A stretch of DNA of 64,000 bases from Desulfosudis oleivorans. Lineage in GTDB: Bacteria; Desulfobacterota; Desulfobacteria; Desulfobacterales; SURF-7. Both the position numbers and the translations under genes were made by a program. The stretch lies in the NCBI GenBank assembly GCA_020723325.1, contig DYJD01000007.1, forward strand, positions 177,787-241,786, in the 5' to 3' direction. Below the pieces are notes generated by a model that was given only the letters and a program-made list of their open reading frames with translations, had not been told where the DNA came from and made no database searches. Shown piece after piece: positions 1 to 8,218 of the stretch. Within the stretch, counting starts at the first letter, position 1, and every line of letters starts with the position of its first letter.

Positions 1-1935
1 TTTCACAACGGTGATCCGCCGGCCGGCCTTGGGCTCTGTCCGCCGGCGTTCCTTGGGAGCATCGATGCTCAAACAGCCGCTCAGGTATTTGCCGGTCAAG
101 GAGGCCGGATTCTTACATATCTCCCGGGGGGTGCCGGCTGCCACCACCTGCCCGCCCAGATGACCGGCCCCTGGTCCCAGATCCAGCACCCAGTCCGCCG
201 AAGCAATGGTTTCGCGGTCATGCTCCACCACGATCAGGGTGTTGCCGATGTCCCGGAGATGGCAGAGGGTGTTGAGCAGGCGCAGGTTGTCCTTCTGGTG
301 CAGGCCGATGGAAGGTTCGTCCAGAATGTACAAGACGCCGGTAAGTTCCGAGCCGATCTGGGAAGCCAGGCGAATGCGCTGGGACTCGCCGCCGGAAAGG
401 GTGGGCCCCTTGCGCTCCAGGGAAAGATAATTCAGACCCACATTCACCAGAAAACCCAGCCGGCTGACGATTTCCTTGAGCAGTTCTTCGGCGATCAGCT
501 TGCGATTGCCGGTCAGCTCCAGGGTGGAAAAAAAATCAAAGGCCTCCTGGATGGTCATGGCGGTTACATCGATGATGGAACGTTCCTCGATTTTCACATA
601 CAGCGCCGCCGGCTTCAGGCGCCGGCCGGAGCAGGCGGCGCAATCGTTTTCCGACATGAACTTGGCATAGTAGTTTTTGGCGTTTTCCGAGGTGGTCTGA
701 AGATAGCGGCGCATCATGCTGTTCAGCACCCCCTCAAAACGTGTGGTCACCTCGCCTTTCATGCTGGCCGAATTCCAGTTGACGGTCATCTTGCGGCCCT
801 TGGAACCGTATAAACACAGATCCCGCTGGCTCTTTGGCAGCTTTTCCCAGGGCAAATCCAGATCGATCTCAAAGGTGCGGGACATGGCCCGGAGCTGTTC
901 CATGCCCCAACTGTTCTTACGTTCCTCCGCATAGGTAAAATAATTGCGCCAGGGCAGCACAGCACCTTCACGGATGGAAAGACTTTTATCTGGAACGATC
1001 TTGTCCTCGTCCATGGCCAGGACCGTGCCCAGGCCGTTGCAATCCGGGCACATGCCCTGGGGGGAGTTGAAGGAGAACAACTGGGGAGTCAGTTCCGGAT
1101 AGGCGATGCCGCAGCAGGAGCGGGTCTCGCTCATGCGCAGATCTTCGCGATCCAGGACATGGATGATCAATTGCCCCCGGCCCAGCTTCAATGCCGCTTC
1201 CACCGAGTCGGTCAAACGCTGGTTAAAGGCCGGACCGGGTTTTAGGGTCAGCCGGTCCACCACCACTTCAATATTGTGCTTTTTGTGCTTGGAAAGGCTT
1301 TGCACATCGGTCAGGTCATGCACCACACCATCGATACGCACCCGCGCGTATCCATCCTGCCGCAGGCCGTCGAACAGCTCGCGGTGTTCGCCTTTGCGAT
1401 TTTCAATGATGGGGGCCAAAACCAGAATCCGCGTGCCGGGCGGAATGGTCAGGATCTGCTCCACCATGCCGGCGGCATCCCCCCGGCCCACCTTTTTCCC
1501 GCATTGATGGCAGTACTGAATGCCCACCCGGGCAAACAACACCCGCAGATAATCGTAAATTTCCGTGATGGTGCCCACGGTGGAGCGGGGATTTTTGGAA
1601 GCGGATTTCTGCTCAATGGAAATGGTGGGGGACAGGCCCCTTATGGTATCATAGCGCGGTTTTTCCATCTGCCCGATGAATTGTCGGGCATAGGCCGAAA
1701 GCGACTCCACGTAGCGCCGCTGACCCTCGGCAAAAATCGTATCAAAAGCCAGGCTGGACTTGCCTGAGCCGGACACACCGGTGAAGACGATCAGCTTCTT
1801 CTTGGGCAATTCCACATGGATGTTTTTAAGATTATGCTCCCTGGCCCCCTTGACGATGATGTATTCCAGCTCACGGGTTTTTCCTGGACGCGGCCTGCCC
1901 TCATCGCGCCCTTTGGCTTTTTCTGAGTTTTTCAC
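1..1935 (-). CDS. uvrA: UvrABC excinuclease ATPase subunit UvrA, N-terminal two thirds (3' end outside window)
   Basis: Translating the minus strand from the left edge gives about 645 residues of UvrA, the damage-recognition ATPase of nucleotide excision repair; the family is about 940 residues, so the C-terminal ATPase half lies beyond the window. Visible: the REHNLKNI segment near residue 35, Walker A GVSGSGKSS, the SLSAYARQF and EKP(R)YD stretch, two CxxC zinc-binding segments (CHQCG and CPDCNG), and the first ABC signature LSGGESQRIRLASQ followed by the Walker B LDEPSIGLH. I start at GTG 1935 because AAGGA lies seven bases upstream; an in-frame ATG at 1959 has no clear ribosome site. It stands alone upstream of the glnA operon on the same strand. 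Confidence 0.96.
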   Translation of the reverse strand, partial: MKNSEKAKGRDEGRPRPGKTRELEYIIVKGAREHNLKNIHVELPKKKLIVFTGVSGSGKSSLAFDTIFAEGQRRYVESLSAYARQFIGQMEKPRYDTIRGLSPTISIEQKSASKNPRSTVGTITEIYDYLRVLFARVGIQYCHQCGKKVGRGDAAGMVEQILTIPPGTRILVLAPIIENRKGEHRELFDGLRQDGYARVRIDGVVHDLTDVQSLSKHKKHNIEVVVDRLTLKPGPAFNQRLTDSVEAALKLGRGQLIIHVLDREDLRMSETRSCCGIAYPELTPQLFSFNSPQGMCPDCNGLGTVLAMDEDKIVPDKSLSIREGAVLPWRNYFTYAEERKNSWGMEQLRAMSRTFEIDLDLPWEKLPKSQRDLCLYGSKGRKMTVNWNSASMKGEVTTRFEGVLNSMMRRYLQTTSENAKNYYAKFMSENDCAACSGRRLKPAALYVKIEERSIIDVTAMTIQEAFDFFSTLELTGNRKLIAEELLKEIVSRLGFLVNVGLNYLSLERKGPTLSGGESQRIRLASQIGSELTGVLYILDEPSIGLHQKDNLRLLNTLCHLRDIGNTLIVVEHDRETIASADWVLDLGPGAGHLGGQVVAAGTPREICKNPASLTGKYLSGCLSIDAPKERRRTEPKAGRRITVVK

Positions 1936-2054
1936 CGAACAATCCTTTGGCAAATGCATTCATCCATTCAGCCGGCTTCCGTCTTTACGGCTGAGCGCGA
2001 GTCTTGCTTTTGCATGGATCTCCATCGGATGTCAAAAGAAAAAGCAGCTCTCCA

Positions 2055-3383
2055 TCATAGTTTGGGAAGATAGCGATCGATCTCGAATTTGCTCACATGG
2101 GTGCGGTAGCGGTCCCATTCGATTTTCTTGTTTTCAATGAATTTGGAATGCACATGGGGCCCCAATATCCTGCGCACCAACTCGCTTTTCTCCGTAAGCA
2201 GGATGGCGGCATACAGATTGTCCGGCAGGGCTTCAATGCCGCGACGTCTTCGTTCCGCCGGTTTCATCTCAAAGATGTCTTCCTCAATGGGCTCGCGCAG
2301 CTCGTATTGCTGCTCAATCCCTTCCATGCCGGCCCCCAGCATGACCGCATAGGCCAGATAGGGATTGCAGGCCGGATCAGGGGAACGGAATTCAATGCGC
2401 GTGGCTTTTTCCTTGCCCGGCTTATACATGGGCACCCGGATCATGGTGGAGCGATTACGCCTGGCCCAGGACACATACACCGGCGCCTCGTAGCCGGGGA
2501 CAAGGCGTTTGTAGGAATTCACCCACTGGTTGGTGATGGCGGTGATTTCCGGCGCGTGTCGCATCAGGCCAGCGATGTAGTGCTTGGCCAGTTTGGATAA
2601 ATGATAGGTGTCGCTGGTATCATGAAAGGCGTTGCGCTCCCCGCTGAAAAGGGATTGATGCACATGCATGCCGCTGCCGTTTTCGCTGCCGATGGGTTTG
2701 GGCATAAATGAGGCGAAACAACCGTTCTGCCTGGCGATCTCCTTGACGATGATCCGATAGGTCATGGTCTTGTCCGCCATACGCAGGCATTCGTCGTAGC
2801 GCAGGTCGATTTCGTGCTGGCTGGGGGCCACTTCATGATGGCTGTATTCCACCTGGATCCCCATGGACTGCAAGGCGAAAATGGTATCCCGCCTGAGGTT
2901 GCCGCCCATATCCATGGGCCTTGCATCAAAATAGCCGCCCTGATCCAGGATATCGGGCGTCGTGTCATCCTTGAAGTAAAAATATTCCAGTTCAGGACCG
3001 ATGTAAAAGGTGTAGCCCTTGTCCGCCACCTTGCGCAGCAGCTTTTTCAATACATAGCGCGGATCACCCTCATAGGGCGAACCGTCCGGATTGAGAATGT
3101 CGCAAAACACCCGGGCAACGGGCTTGTCGTCGTTGCGCCAGGGAATCAGTTGAAAGGTGGTGGGATCGGGCTTGGCGATCATATCGCTTTCCTCGATACG
3201 GGCAAAACCCTCGATGGAGCTGCCGTCAAAGCCCATGCCTTCGGTCAACCCCTCTTCCAATTCAGAGGCGGTCACCGCAAAACTCTTTAAAAAGCCCAGG
3301 ACATCCGCAAACCAGAATTGAATGAAGCTGATATTTTTTTCCTTGACCAAACGTTTCACATCTTCGGCGGTTCGGCAAATCAT
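2055..3383 (-). CDS. glnA: Type I glutamine synthetase
   Basis: 442-residue glutamine synthetase, ATP-dependent condensation of glutamate and ammonia. Family motifs in order: MGFDGSSIEGF in the beta-grasp domain, GPELEYFYF, the HHEVAPSQHEIDLRY metal and ATP site, GSGMHVHQS, the NSYKRLVPGYEAPV loop and the RIEFRSPDP segment. The start chosen (ATG 3383) has AAAGGAGG eight bases upstream; a longer frame to 3416 runs into the preceding gene. The length and the C-terminal region fit the shorter GSI-alpha type: I see no recognisable adenylylation loop (NLYxLPPEE), so control by GlnE-type adenylylation looks unlikely. It is the last gene of carB > purF-like > glnA, 13 bp after the purF-like stop, which groups glutamine supply with two glutamine-using pathways. 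Confidence 0.96.
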   Translation of the reverse strand: MICRTAEDVKRLVKEKNISFIQFWFADVLGFLKSFAVTASELEEGLTEGMGFDGSSIEGFARIEESDMIAKPDPTTFQLIPWRNDDKPVARVFCDILNPDGSPYEGDPRYVLKKLLRKVADKGYTFYIGPELEYFYFKDDTTPDILDQGGYFDARPMDMGGNLRRDTIFALQSMGIQVEYSHHEVAPSQHEIDLRYDECLRMADKTMTYRIIVKEIARQNGCFASFMPKPIGSENGSGMHVHQSLFSGERNAFHDTSDTYHLSKLAKHYIAGLMRHAPEITAITNQWVNSYKRLVPGYEAPVYVSWARRNRSTMIRVPMYKPGKEKATRIEFRSPDPACNPYLAYAVMLGAGMEGIEQQYELREPIEEDIFEMKPAERRRRGIEALPDNLYAAILLTEKSELVRRILGPHVHSKFIENKKIEWDRYRTHVSKFEIDRYLPKL

Positions 3384-3396
3384 CGGACTTCCTCCT

Positions 3397-4800
3397 TTAA
3401 AAATAGCCAGTGCCATCCCAGCAATGGGTGCACAGTTTTTCTTTGGGCAAGCCGATGGCGGCCACCAGGTCTTCCATGCGCTGGTAGACCAGGGTGGTCA
3501 ACTTTAATCGGCGGCGGATATGCTCGATCATGGCAAGGTTCTGTTCGCTTCCGGCTTGGGCGTATTCCACCAGGTTAAGATCTTCCCGGCCCTCAATGGC
3601 TTGAATGGCCTGGCGGCCGGCCAGATCCAGGGTGGATCGCGAGGTCGAAAAATTTAGGAATTCGCATGGAAAAATCAGGGTGGGACAGGCCGGTCGCATA
3701 TGCACTTCCTTGGCGCCGTAGTCAAAAAGAATGTGAATATTGTCCTGCAATTGGGTACCGCGCACAATGGAGTCCTCGCAAAACAGTATTCGCCGGTTCT
3801 GGATCAGGGAACGCAGCGGGATCAATTTCATGCGCGCCACCAGATCCCGCACGGCCTGGCTCTGGGGCATAAAGCTGCGCGGCCAGGTGGGGGTGTATTT
3901 AACAAAGGCCCGGCGGTAGGGGAGCTTGCGTTCATTGGCATAGCCCAGGGCATGCCCGATGCCGGAATCGGGAATGCCGGAAACAAAGTCCACCGCCACC
4001 GTGTCACGGACGGCCAAAGCCCGGCCGCAGCTATAGCGCACTTCTTCCACATTGATATTTTCGTATATAGAAGCCGGATAACCATAGTACACCCACAGAA
4101 AGGAGCAGATCTGCATCTTTTCGCCCGGGGCTTTTATTTGCTCATGCCCTTCCGGCGTGATCAAAACCACTTCCCCCGGACCTAGAAAATGATCGATCTC
4201 AAAACCGATGTTGGGAAAAGCGCAGGTTTCAGAGGAGACGGCATACCCATCCGTCTTTTTACCGATGATAAGGGGCGTCCGGCCCAGTTTATCCCGGGCT
4301 GCGTAAAGCCCCTTTTCCGTCATCAGCAGCATGGAGCAAGAGCCTTGAATAGAGGCCTGGGCCCGGGCAATGCCGCTCTCAAAGGAATTTTCCTGACAAA
4401 TGATGTTGGCCGTAAGCTCGGTGGGATTGATCCCCTGGCGGCTCATCTCGGAAAAATGACGCCTGTTTTCAAAAGCGGCCCTGGCCAGGGCATCTATATT
4501 GTGGATCTTGCCCACGGTAACCAAGGCAAAGGTCCCCAGATGGGAACTGATCACCAGGGGCTGGGCATCCGTGTCGCTGATCACCCCGATACCGCAATTC
4601 CCCTTGAACTTGGGCAGATCTCCCTGGAATTTGGTCCGGAAATAATCGCTCTCGATATTGTGGATGGCCCTTTCAAACCCATTGGGTCCCTTGACGCTCA
4701 TGCCCCCCCGCCGGGTCCCCAAATGGGAAAGATAATCCGTCCCGTAAAACAAGTCATTAATGCAATCCGTCTTCAGTGTGCAACCGAATATTCCACCCAT
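3397..4800 (-). CDS. PurF-like glutamine amidophosphoribosyltransferase paralogue lacking the nucleophile Cys
   Basis: 467 residues with the two-domain architecture of glutamine PRPP amidotransferase: an N-terminal Ntn-type glutaminase-like domain (about 1-230) and a phosphoribosyltransferase domain with the PRPP loop ILFCEDSIVRGTQ (around 340). True PurF begins, after processing, with a Cys that attacks glutamine. Here the protein starts MGGIFGC, so the position after Met is Gly and no Cys can take that role; the next Cys is residue 7. The C-terminus ends in CTHCWDGTGYF, possibly a remnant of a metal-binding Cys set. The start has AAGGAG upstream and lies 12 bp from carB. I recall similar MGGFFG paralogues in other anaerobes with unknown function; it may use free ammonia or act in regulation. 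Not named purF for that reason. Confidence 0.85.
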   Translation of the reverse strand: MGGIFGCTLKTDCINDLFYGTDYLSHLGTRRGGMSVKGPNGFERAIHNIESDYFRTKFQGDLPKFKGNCGIGVISDTDAQPLVISSHLGTFALVTVGKIHNIDALARAAFENRRHFSEMSRQGINPTELTANIICQENSFESGIARAQASIQGSCSMLLMTEKGLYAARDKLGRTPLIIGKKTDGYAVSSETCAFPNIGFEIDHFLGPGEVVLITPEGHEQIKAPGEKMQICSFLWVYYGYPASIYENINVEEVRYSCGRALAVRDTVAVDFVSGIPDSGIGHALGYANERKLPYRRAFVKYTPTWPRSFMPQSQAVRDLVARMKLIPLRSLIQNRRILFCEDSIVRGTQLQDNIHILFDYGAKEVHMRPACPTLIFPCEFLNFSTSRSTLDLAGRQAIQAIEGREDLNLVEYAQAGSEQNLAMIEHIRRRLKLTTLVYQRMEDLVAAIGLPKEKLCTHCWDGTGYF

Positions 4801-4812
4801 GCCTACTCCTTG

Positions 4813-7800
4813 TTACTTGCATGCATTTGCATGATAATCTTGCAATGAACGCACATCCGTATCCTGCTTGCGACGTGCGGCAATGCCCCGGGCGGCGGCC
4901 ACGGCCGCAGCCGCCGTGGTGATATAGGGACTTTTAAAACGGATGGCGGTCTTGCGGATGTAGGAGTCATCCTCCTTGCTGGCCTTGCCGCTGGGGGTAT
5001 TGATGATCAACTGGATGTCGCCGTTTTTGATGGCATCCACTATATCCGGCCGACCGTGGCCGATTTTACGGATGGCTTCGGTCTGAATGCCGTGCTGGGA
5101 CAGGAAATCCCGGGTGCCGGCAGTTGCAAACAGTTTGAAGCCCAGATCCCGGAACAACCTGGCCGGCTCGATGATGCTGGGTTTGTCCATATCGGCAATG
5201 GTGATCAAAACACCACCCTCCAGGGGAAGTGAAGCCTGGGTGGCTTCCTGGGCCTTGAAAAACGCCAGGCCGAATGAATCCGCCAGACCCAGAACTTCAC
5301 CGGTGGAGCGCATTTCCGGTCCCAACACCGGATCCACTTCCGGAAACATATTAAAAGGGAAGACCGATTCTTTGACCCCGAAGTAATTGGGGCTTGTTGC
5401 CGGCAGGGTGATGTCGGCCATGGATTTTCCCAGGATGACCTGGGTGGCCAGGCGGGCCATGGGTATATTGCATACCTTGGAAACCAGGGGCACGGTCCGC
5501 GAAGCGCGCGGGTTGGCCTCCAGAATATAAACCGTATCATTGGCAATGGCATACTGAATGTTCATCAACCCTTTGACATTGAGCTCGATGGCGATCTTGC
5601 GGGTATATTCGCGGATGGTTTCAATGTGCTTCTGGGGGATGCTGATGGGCGGGATGACACAAGCCGAATCCCCGGAATGCACCCCGGCCAGTTCAATGTG
5701 CTCCATCACCGCCGGCACCATGGCGTCCTTGCCGTCGGCAATGGCGTCGGCCTCGGCTTCCACGGCATTTTCCAGAAATTTGTCGATCAGAATGGGGCGT
5801 TCCGGCGATACTTCCACGGCCGCCGCCATGTAATACTTCAACATCTCCTCATCCCGCACCACTTCCATGGCCCGCCCGCCCAAAACAAAGGAGGGTCGCA
5901 CCATCAGGGGATAACCGATTTCCCGGGCGATCTCAATGGCTTCCGCCGTGTTTCGCGCCATACCCGAGTCCGGCTGAGGAATCCCGAGCTTGCGGATGAT
6001 CTTCCGGAACCGATCCCGGTCTTCCGCAAGGTCGATGGTCTGGGGGGATGTACCGATGATATTCACACCGGCTTCAGCCAGATCCGCCGCCAGATTCAAA
6101 GGCGTTTGGCCCCCGAATTGCACGATGACCCCTTCCGGTTTTTCCTTTTCATATATGCTGAGCACATCCTCCACGGTCAAGGGTTCAAAATACAGCTTGT
6201 CCGAAGTATCGTAGTCCGTGGACACGGTCTCCGGATTGCAATTGATCATGATGGACTCATAGCCGGCATCCCGAATGGCAAAGGCCGCATGCACACAGCA
6301 GTAGTCGAATTCAATGCCCTGACCGATGCGATTAGGGCCGCCGCCCAGTACCATGATCTTTTTGCGATCGCTCACCGGCACCTTATCGGCGGCGCAGTAA
6401 GTGGAAAAATAGTAGGCCGCGTTTTCCACACCGCTGACCGGCACGGGTTCCCAACCTTGCTTGATTCCCAGGGCCAGGCGTTTCTCGCGGATCTCCTTTT
6501 CCGTGATGCCCAACAATTGGGCCAGATAGCGGTCCGCAAAGCCGTTCTTTTTGGCCTGGGCCAGCAGGTCATCCGGCGGCAGGCTGCCTTTATAACGCAA
6601 TATCTTCTCTTCCAGGTCCACGAGTTCCCGCATCTGTTCGATGAACCAGGGTTTGATATGGGTCATCTGGTATAAAACATCAGTATCTGCACCCTTGCGC
6701 AAAGCTTCATACATGATGAACTGGCGCTCGCTGGTAGCCTTGCCCAGCATGGCCAACAGTTGATTCAGGGATTTGGTGTTGAAATCCTTTGCAAAGCCCA
6801 GCCCGTAACGCCCGATTTCCAGGGAACGGATGGCTTTCTGAAGGGCCTCTTTGTAATTCTTGCCGATGCTCATCACCTCGCCCACGGCGCGCATCTGGGT
6901 GCCGAGGACATCCTCCACCCCTTTGAATTTTTCAAAAGCCCAACGGGCAAATTTCACCACCACATAATCCCCGGAAGGCGTATATTTTTCAAGGGTCCCA
7001 TCCCGCCAGTAAGGAATCTCATCCATATGCAAACCGCCGGCCAGGTAGGAAGACACCAGGGCAATGGGGAAACCGGTGGCTTTGGAAGCCAGGGCCGAAG
7101 ACCGCGAAGTGCGCGGGTTGATCTCGATGACCACCACCCGGCCGGTTTTGGGATCATGGGCAAACTGAACATTGGTGCCGCCGATCACCTCAATGGCCTC
7201 CACAATGGCATAGGCATAGCGCTGGAGGCGGTCTTGCAGTTCCTTGCTGATGGTGAGCATGGGCGCCGTGCAATAGGAGTCCCCGGTGTGAACCCCCATG
7301 GCATCCACATTTTCGATAAAGCATACGGTGATGATCTGGTTCTTGGCATCCCGGACCACTTCCAATTCAAGTTCTTCCCAGCCCAGAACCGACTCCTCGA
7401 TGAGCACTTGATGAACGAGACTGGCCGCCAGCCCCCGGGCGGCGATGATGCGCAGGTCCTCCACATTGTAAACCAGCCCGCCGCCGGTGCCGCCCATGGT
7501 ATAGGCCGGCCGGATGACCACAGGATAGCCGAGGCTTTCCGCCACCTTTTCCGCATCCTCAATGGTATTGACGGTCTGGCTGCGGGGCATTTCGATTCCC
7601 AGCCGTGCCATGGTGTTTTTAAAGGCGGTACGGTCTTCGCCGCGCTCAATGGCGTCGATGTTCACACCGATCACCTGCACCCCATATTGGGCCAGCACGC
7701 CGGTCCTGGCCAGCTCTGAGGAGAGATTCAGCCCGGTTTGCCCCCCTAGGTTCGGCAGCAATGCATCCGGGCGCTCCACGGCGATGATCTTGGTCAAAAC

Positions 7801-8016
7801 CTCTATGTTAAGTGGCTCAATATAGGTCTTGTCCGCCATGCCCGGATCAGTCATGATGGTGGCCGGGTTGGAATTAACCAGAACTATCTCATATCCGAGA
7901 CTCCGCAAGGCCTTGCAGGCCTGGGTGCCGGAATAATCAAATTCACAGGCCTGACCGATGATGATGGGTCCGGAGCCGATGATCAGTACTTTCTTAATAT
8001 CGTTGCGTTTGGGCAT
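4813..8016 (-). CDS. carB: Carbamoyl-phosphate synthase large subunit
   Basis: 1067 residues, full length. Two homologous ATP-grasp halves are visible: the first begins with IIGSGPIIIGQACEFDY, the second with VLGGGPNRIGQGIEFDY around residue 560. A methylglyoxal-synthase-like regulatory domain lies at the C-terminus (PSGKAS and TTAAAAVAAARGI). It makes carbamoyl phosphate from bicarbonate, ATP and ammonia channelled from the small subunit CarA, which is not in the window. The start at ATG 8016 follows AAGGAG; the frame stays open upstream to 8400 but that part is not conserved and overlaps fapA. First gene of the operon carB > purF-like > glnA with 12 to 13 bp gaps. The 200 bp upstream are non-coding and should hold its promoter; I did not find convincing -35 and -10 boxes. 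Confidence 0.97.
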   Translation of the reverse strand: MPKRNDIKKVLIIGSGPIIIGQACEFDYSGTQACKALRSLGYEIVLVNSNPATIMTDPGMADKTYIEPLNIEVLTKIIAVERPDALLPNLGGQTGLNLSSELARTGVLAQYGVQVIGVNIDAIERGEDRTAFKNTMARLGIEMPRSQTVNTIEDAEKVAESLGYPVVIRPAYTMGGTGGGLVYNVEDLRIIAARGLAASLVHQVLIEESVLGWEELELEVVRDAKNQIITVCFIENVDAMGVHTGDSYCTAPMLTISKELQDRLQRYAYAIVEAIEVIGGTNVQFAHDPKTGRVVVIEINPRTSRSSALASKATGFPIALVSSYLAGGLHMDEIPYWRDGTLEKYTPSGDYVVVKFARWAFEKFKGVEDVLGTQMRAVGEVMSIGKNYKEALQKAIRSLEIGRYGLGFAKDFNTKSLNQLLAMLGKATSERQFIMYEALRKGADTDVLYQMTHIKPWFIEQMRELVDLEEKILRYKGSLPPDDLLAQAKKNGFADRYLAQLLGITEKEIREKRLALGIKQGWEPVPVSGVENAAYYFSTYCAADKVPVSDRKKIMVLGGGPNRIGQGIEFDYCCVHAAFAIRDAGYESIMINCNPETVSTDYDTSDKLYFEPLTVEDVLSIYEKEKPEGVIVQFGGQTPLNLAADLAEAGVNIIGTSPQTIDLAEDRDRFRKIIRKLGIPQPDSGMARNTAEAIEIAREIGYPLMVRPSFVLGGRAMEVVRDEEMLKYYMAAAVEVSPERPILIDKFLENAVEAEADAIADGKDAMVPAVMEHIELAGVHSGDSACVIPPISIPQKHIETIREYTRKIAIELNVKGLMNIQYAIANDTVYILEANPRASRTVPLVSKVCNIPMARLATQVILGKSMADITLPATSPNYFGVKESVFPFNMFPEVDPVLGPEMRSTGEVLGLADSFGLAFFKAQEATQASLPLEGGVLITIADMDKPSIIEPARLFRDLGFKLFATAGTRDFLSQHGIQTEAIRKIGHGRPDIVDAIKNGDIQLIINTPSGKASKEDDSYIRKTAIRFKSPYITTAAAAVAAARGIAARRKQDTDVRSLQDYHANACK

Positions 8017-8218
8017 TATAGCTCTCCTTGCTGAATCCGATAAAAGTATGGGAACAAATCGGTCAGTAAAAATTGAGTAACAATAATTTTTTTTGAAAAA
8101 CTTTATCCCAATACTGCGAACCTGACTGAAAATCAAGGTAAAATAAGCTATGCGCAAGTCCGGCAGGTTTGATTTCTTGGCGTTTGAGTCAAGAGCGCAC
8201 AGGGAAAGGGTAAGGACT

